Source: Bacteroidales bacterium (GTDB lineage Bacteria > Bacteroidota > Bacteroidia > Bacteroidales > Dysgonomonadaceae). Taken from it: a stretch of 5,742 nt of DNA. Made by a program: the position numbers and the translations under genes. Numbering within the stretch: the stretch's first letter is position 1; each line of letters begins with the position of its first letter. Of this stretch, positions 5,731 through 5,742 are shown piece after piece. Location of the stretch: the NCBI GenBank assembly GCA_012728155.1, contig JAAYFR010000455.1, forward strand, positions 1 through 5,742. Reading direction: 5' to 3'. The notes beneath the pieces were generated by a model. The model was not told the origin of the DNA and ran no database searches. It saw nothing but the letters and a program-made list of their open reading frames with translations.

Positions 5731-5742
5731 TCTCCATCTCCT

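Noticed and set aside
1..5742. CRISPR array or insertion sequence ends
   Set aside because: No regularly spaced repeats, no transposase and no terminal inverted repeats bounding a segment were seen.

Overview
The window looks like chromosomal DNA of a Bacteroidales-type bacterium (phylum Bacteroidota). The evidence is: several TAnnTTTG motifs, the -7 promoter element of this phylum; no Shine-Dalgarno sequences ahead of the genes; a tyrosine integrase and a YhcG/DUF1016 nuclease of the kinds common in Bacteroidales; and secreted proteins whose signal peptides end just before or at Gln. I cannot assign a genus.

Left end (1-582, minus strand): an ORF open at the window edge. Its first ~107 residues look like a dihydroorotate-dehydrogenase-like flavoprotein. 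From about residue 108 it reads as a membrane 4Fe-4S protein with a GRYYCGYICSFG motif. No stop lies between the halves, so this is an in-frame chimera: a real deletion fusion or a misassembly.

Mobile-element remnant (about 802-2984, plus strand): a tyrosine recombinase that keeps its catalytic residues but is split into three reading frames and lacks most of its N-terminal arm domain, followed by a YhcG/DUF1016 PD-(D/E)XK nuclease gene broken by one missing T. A structured 130-bp spacer lies between them, and a near-perfect 27-bp inverted repeat sits inside the nuclease gene. Integrase plus YhcG is cargo often seen in Bacteroidales restriction-modification and defence loci, so this is probably a decaying accessory module.

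Intact secreted-protein pair (3069-5338): a ~536-residue exported PQQ-type beta-propeller protein on the plus strand and a 184-residue probable outer-membrane beta-barrel protein on the minus strand. They converge on a strong shared hairpin terminator. Their intact frames contrast with the broken genes to the left.

Right end (5441-5742): a tandem 11-bp repeat, a bidirectional terminator, and a minus-strand tRNA unit, tRNA-Gly(GCC) then tRNA-Leu(UAA), each with an encoded CCA and 5 nt apart. A 15-bp copy of the tRNA-Gly anticodon arm lies just upstream of the pair. tRNA genes are classic integration targets, so this edge may be an integration boundary, but no duplicated att core was found. I see no convincing new multi-gene system. 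The most unusual items are the chimeric ORF, the palindrome inside the nuclease gene and the tRNA-arm copy.
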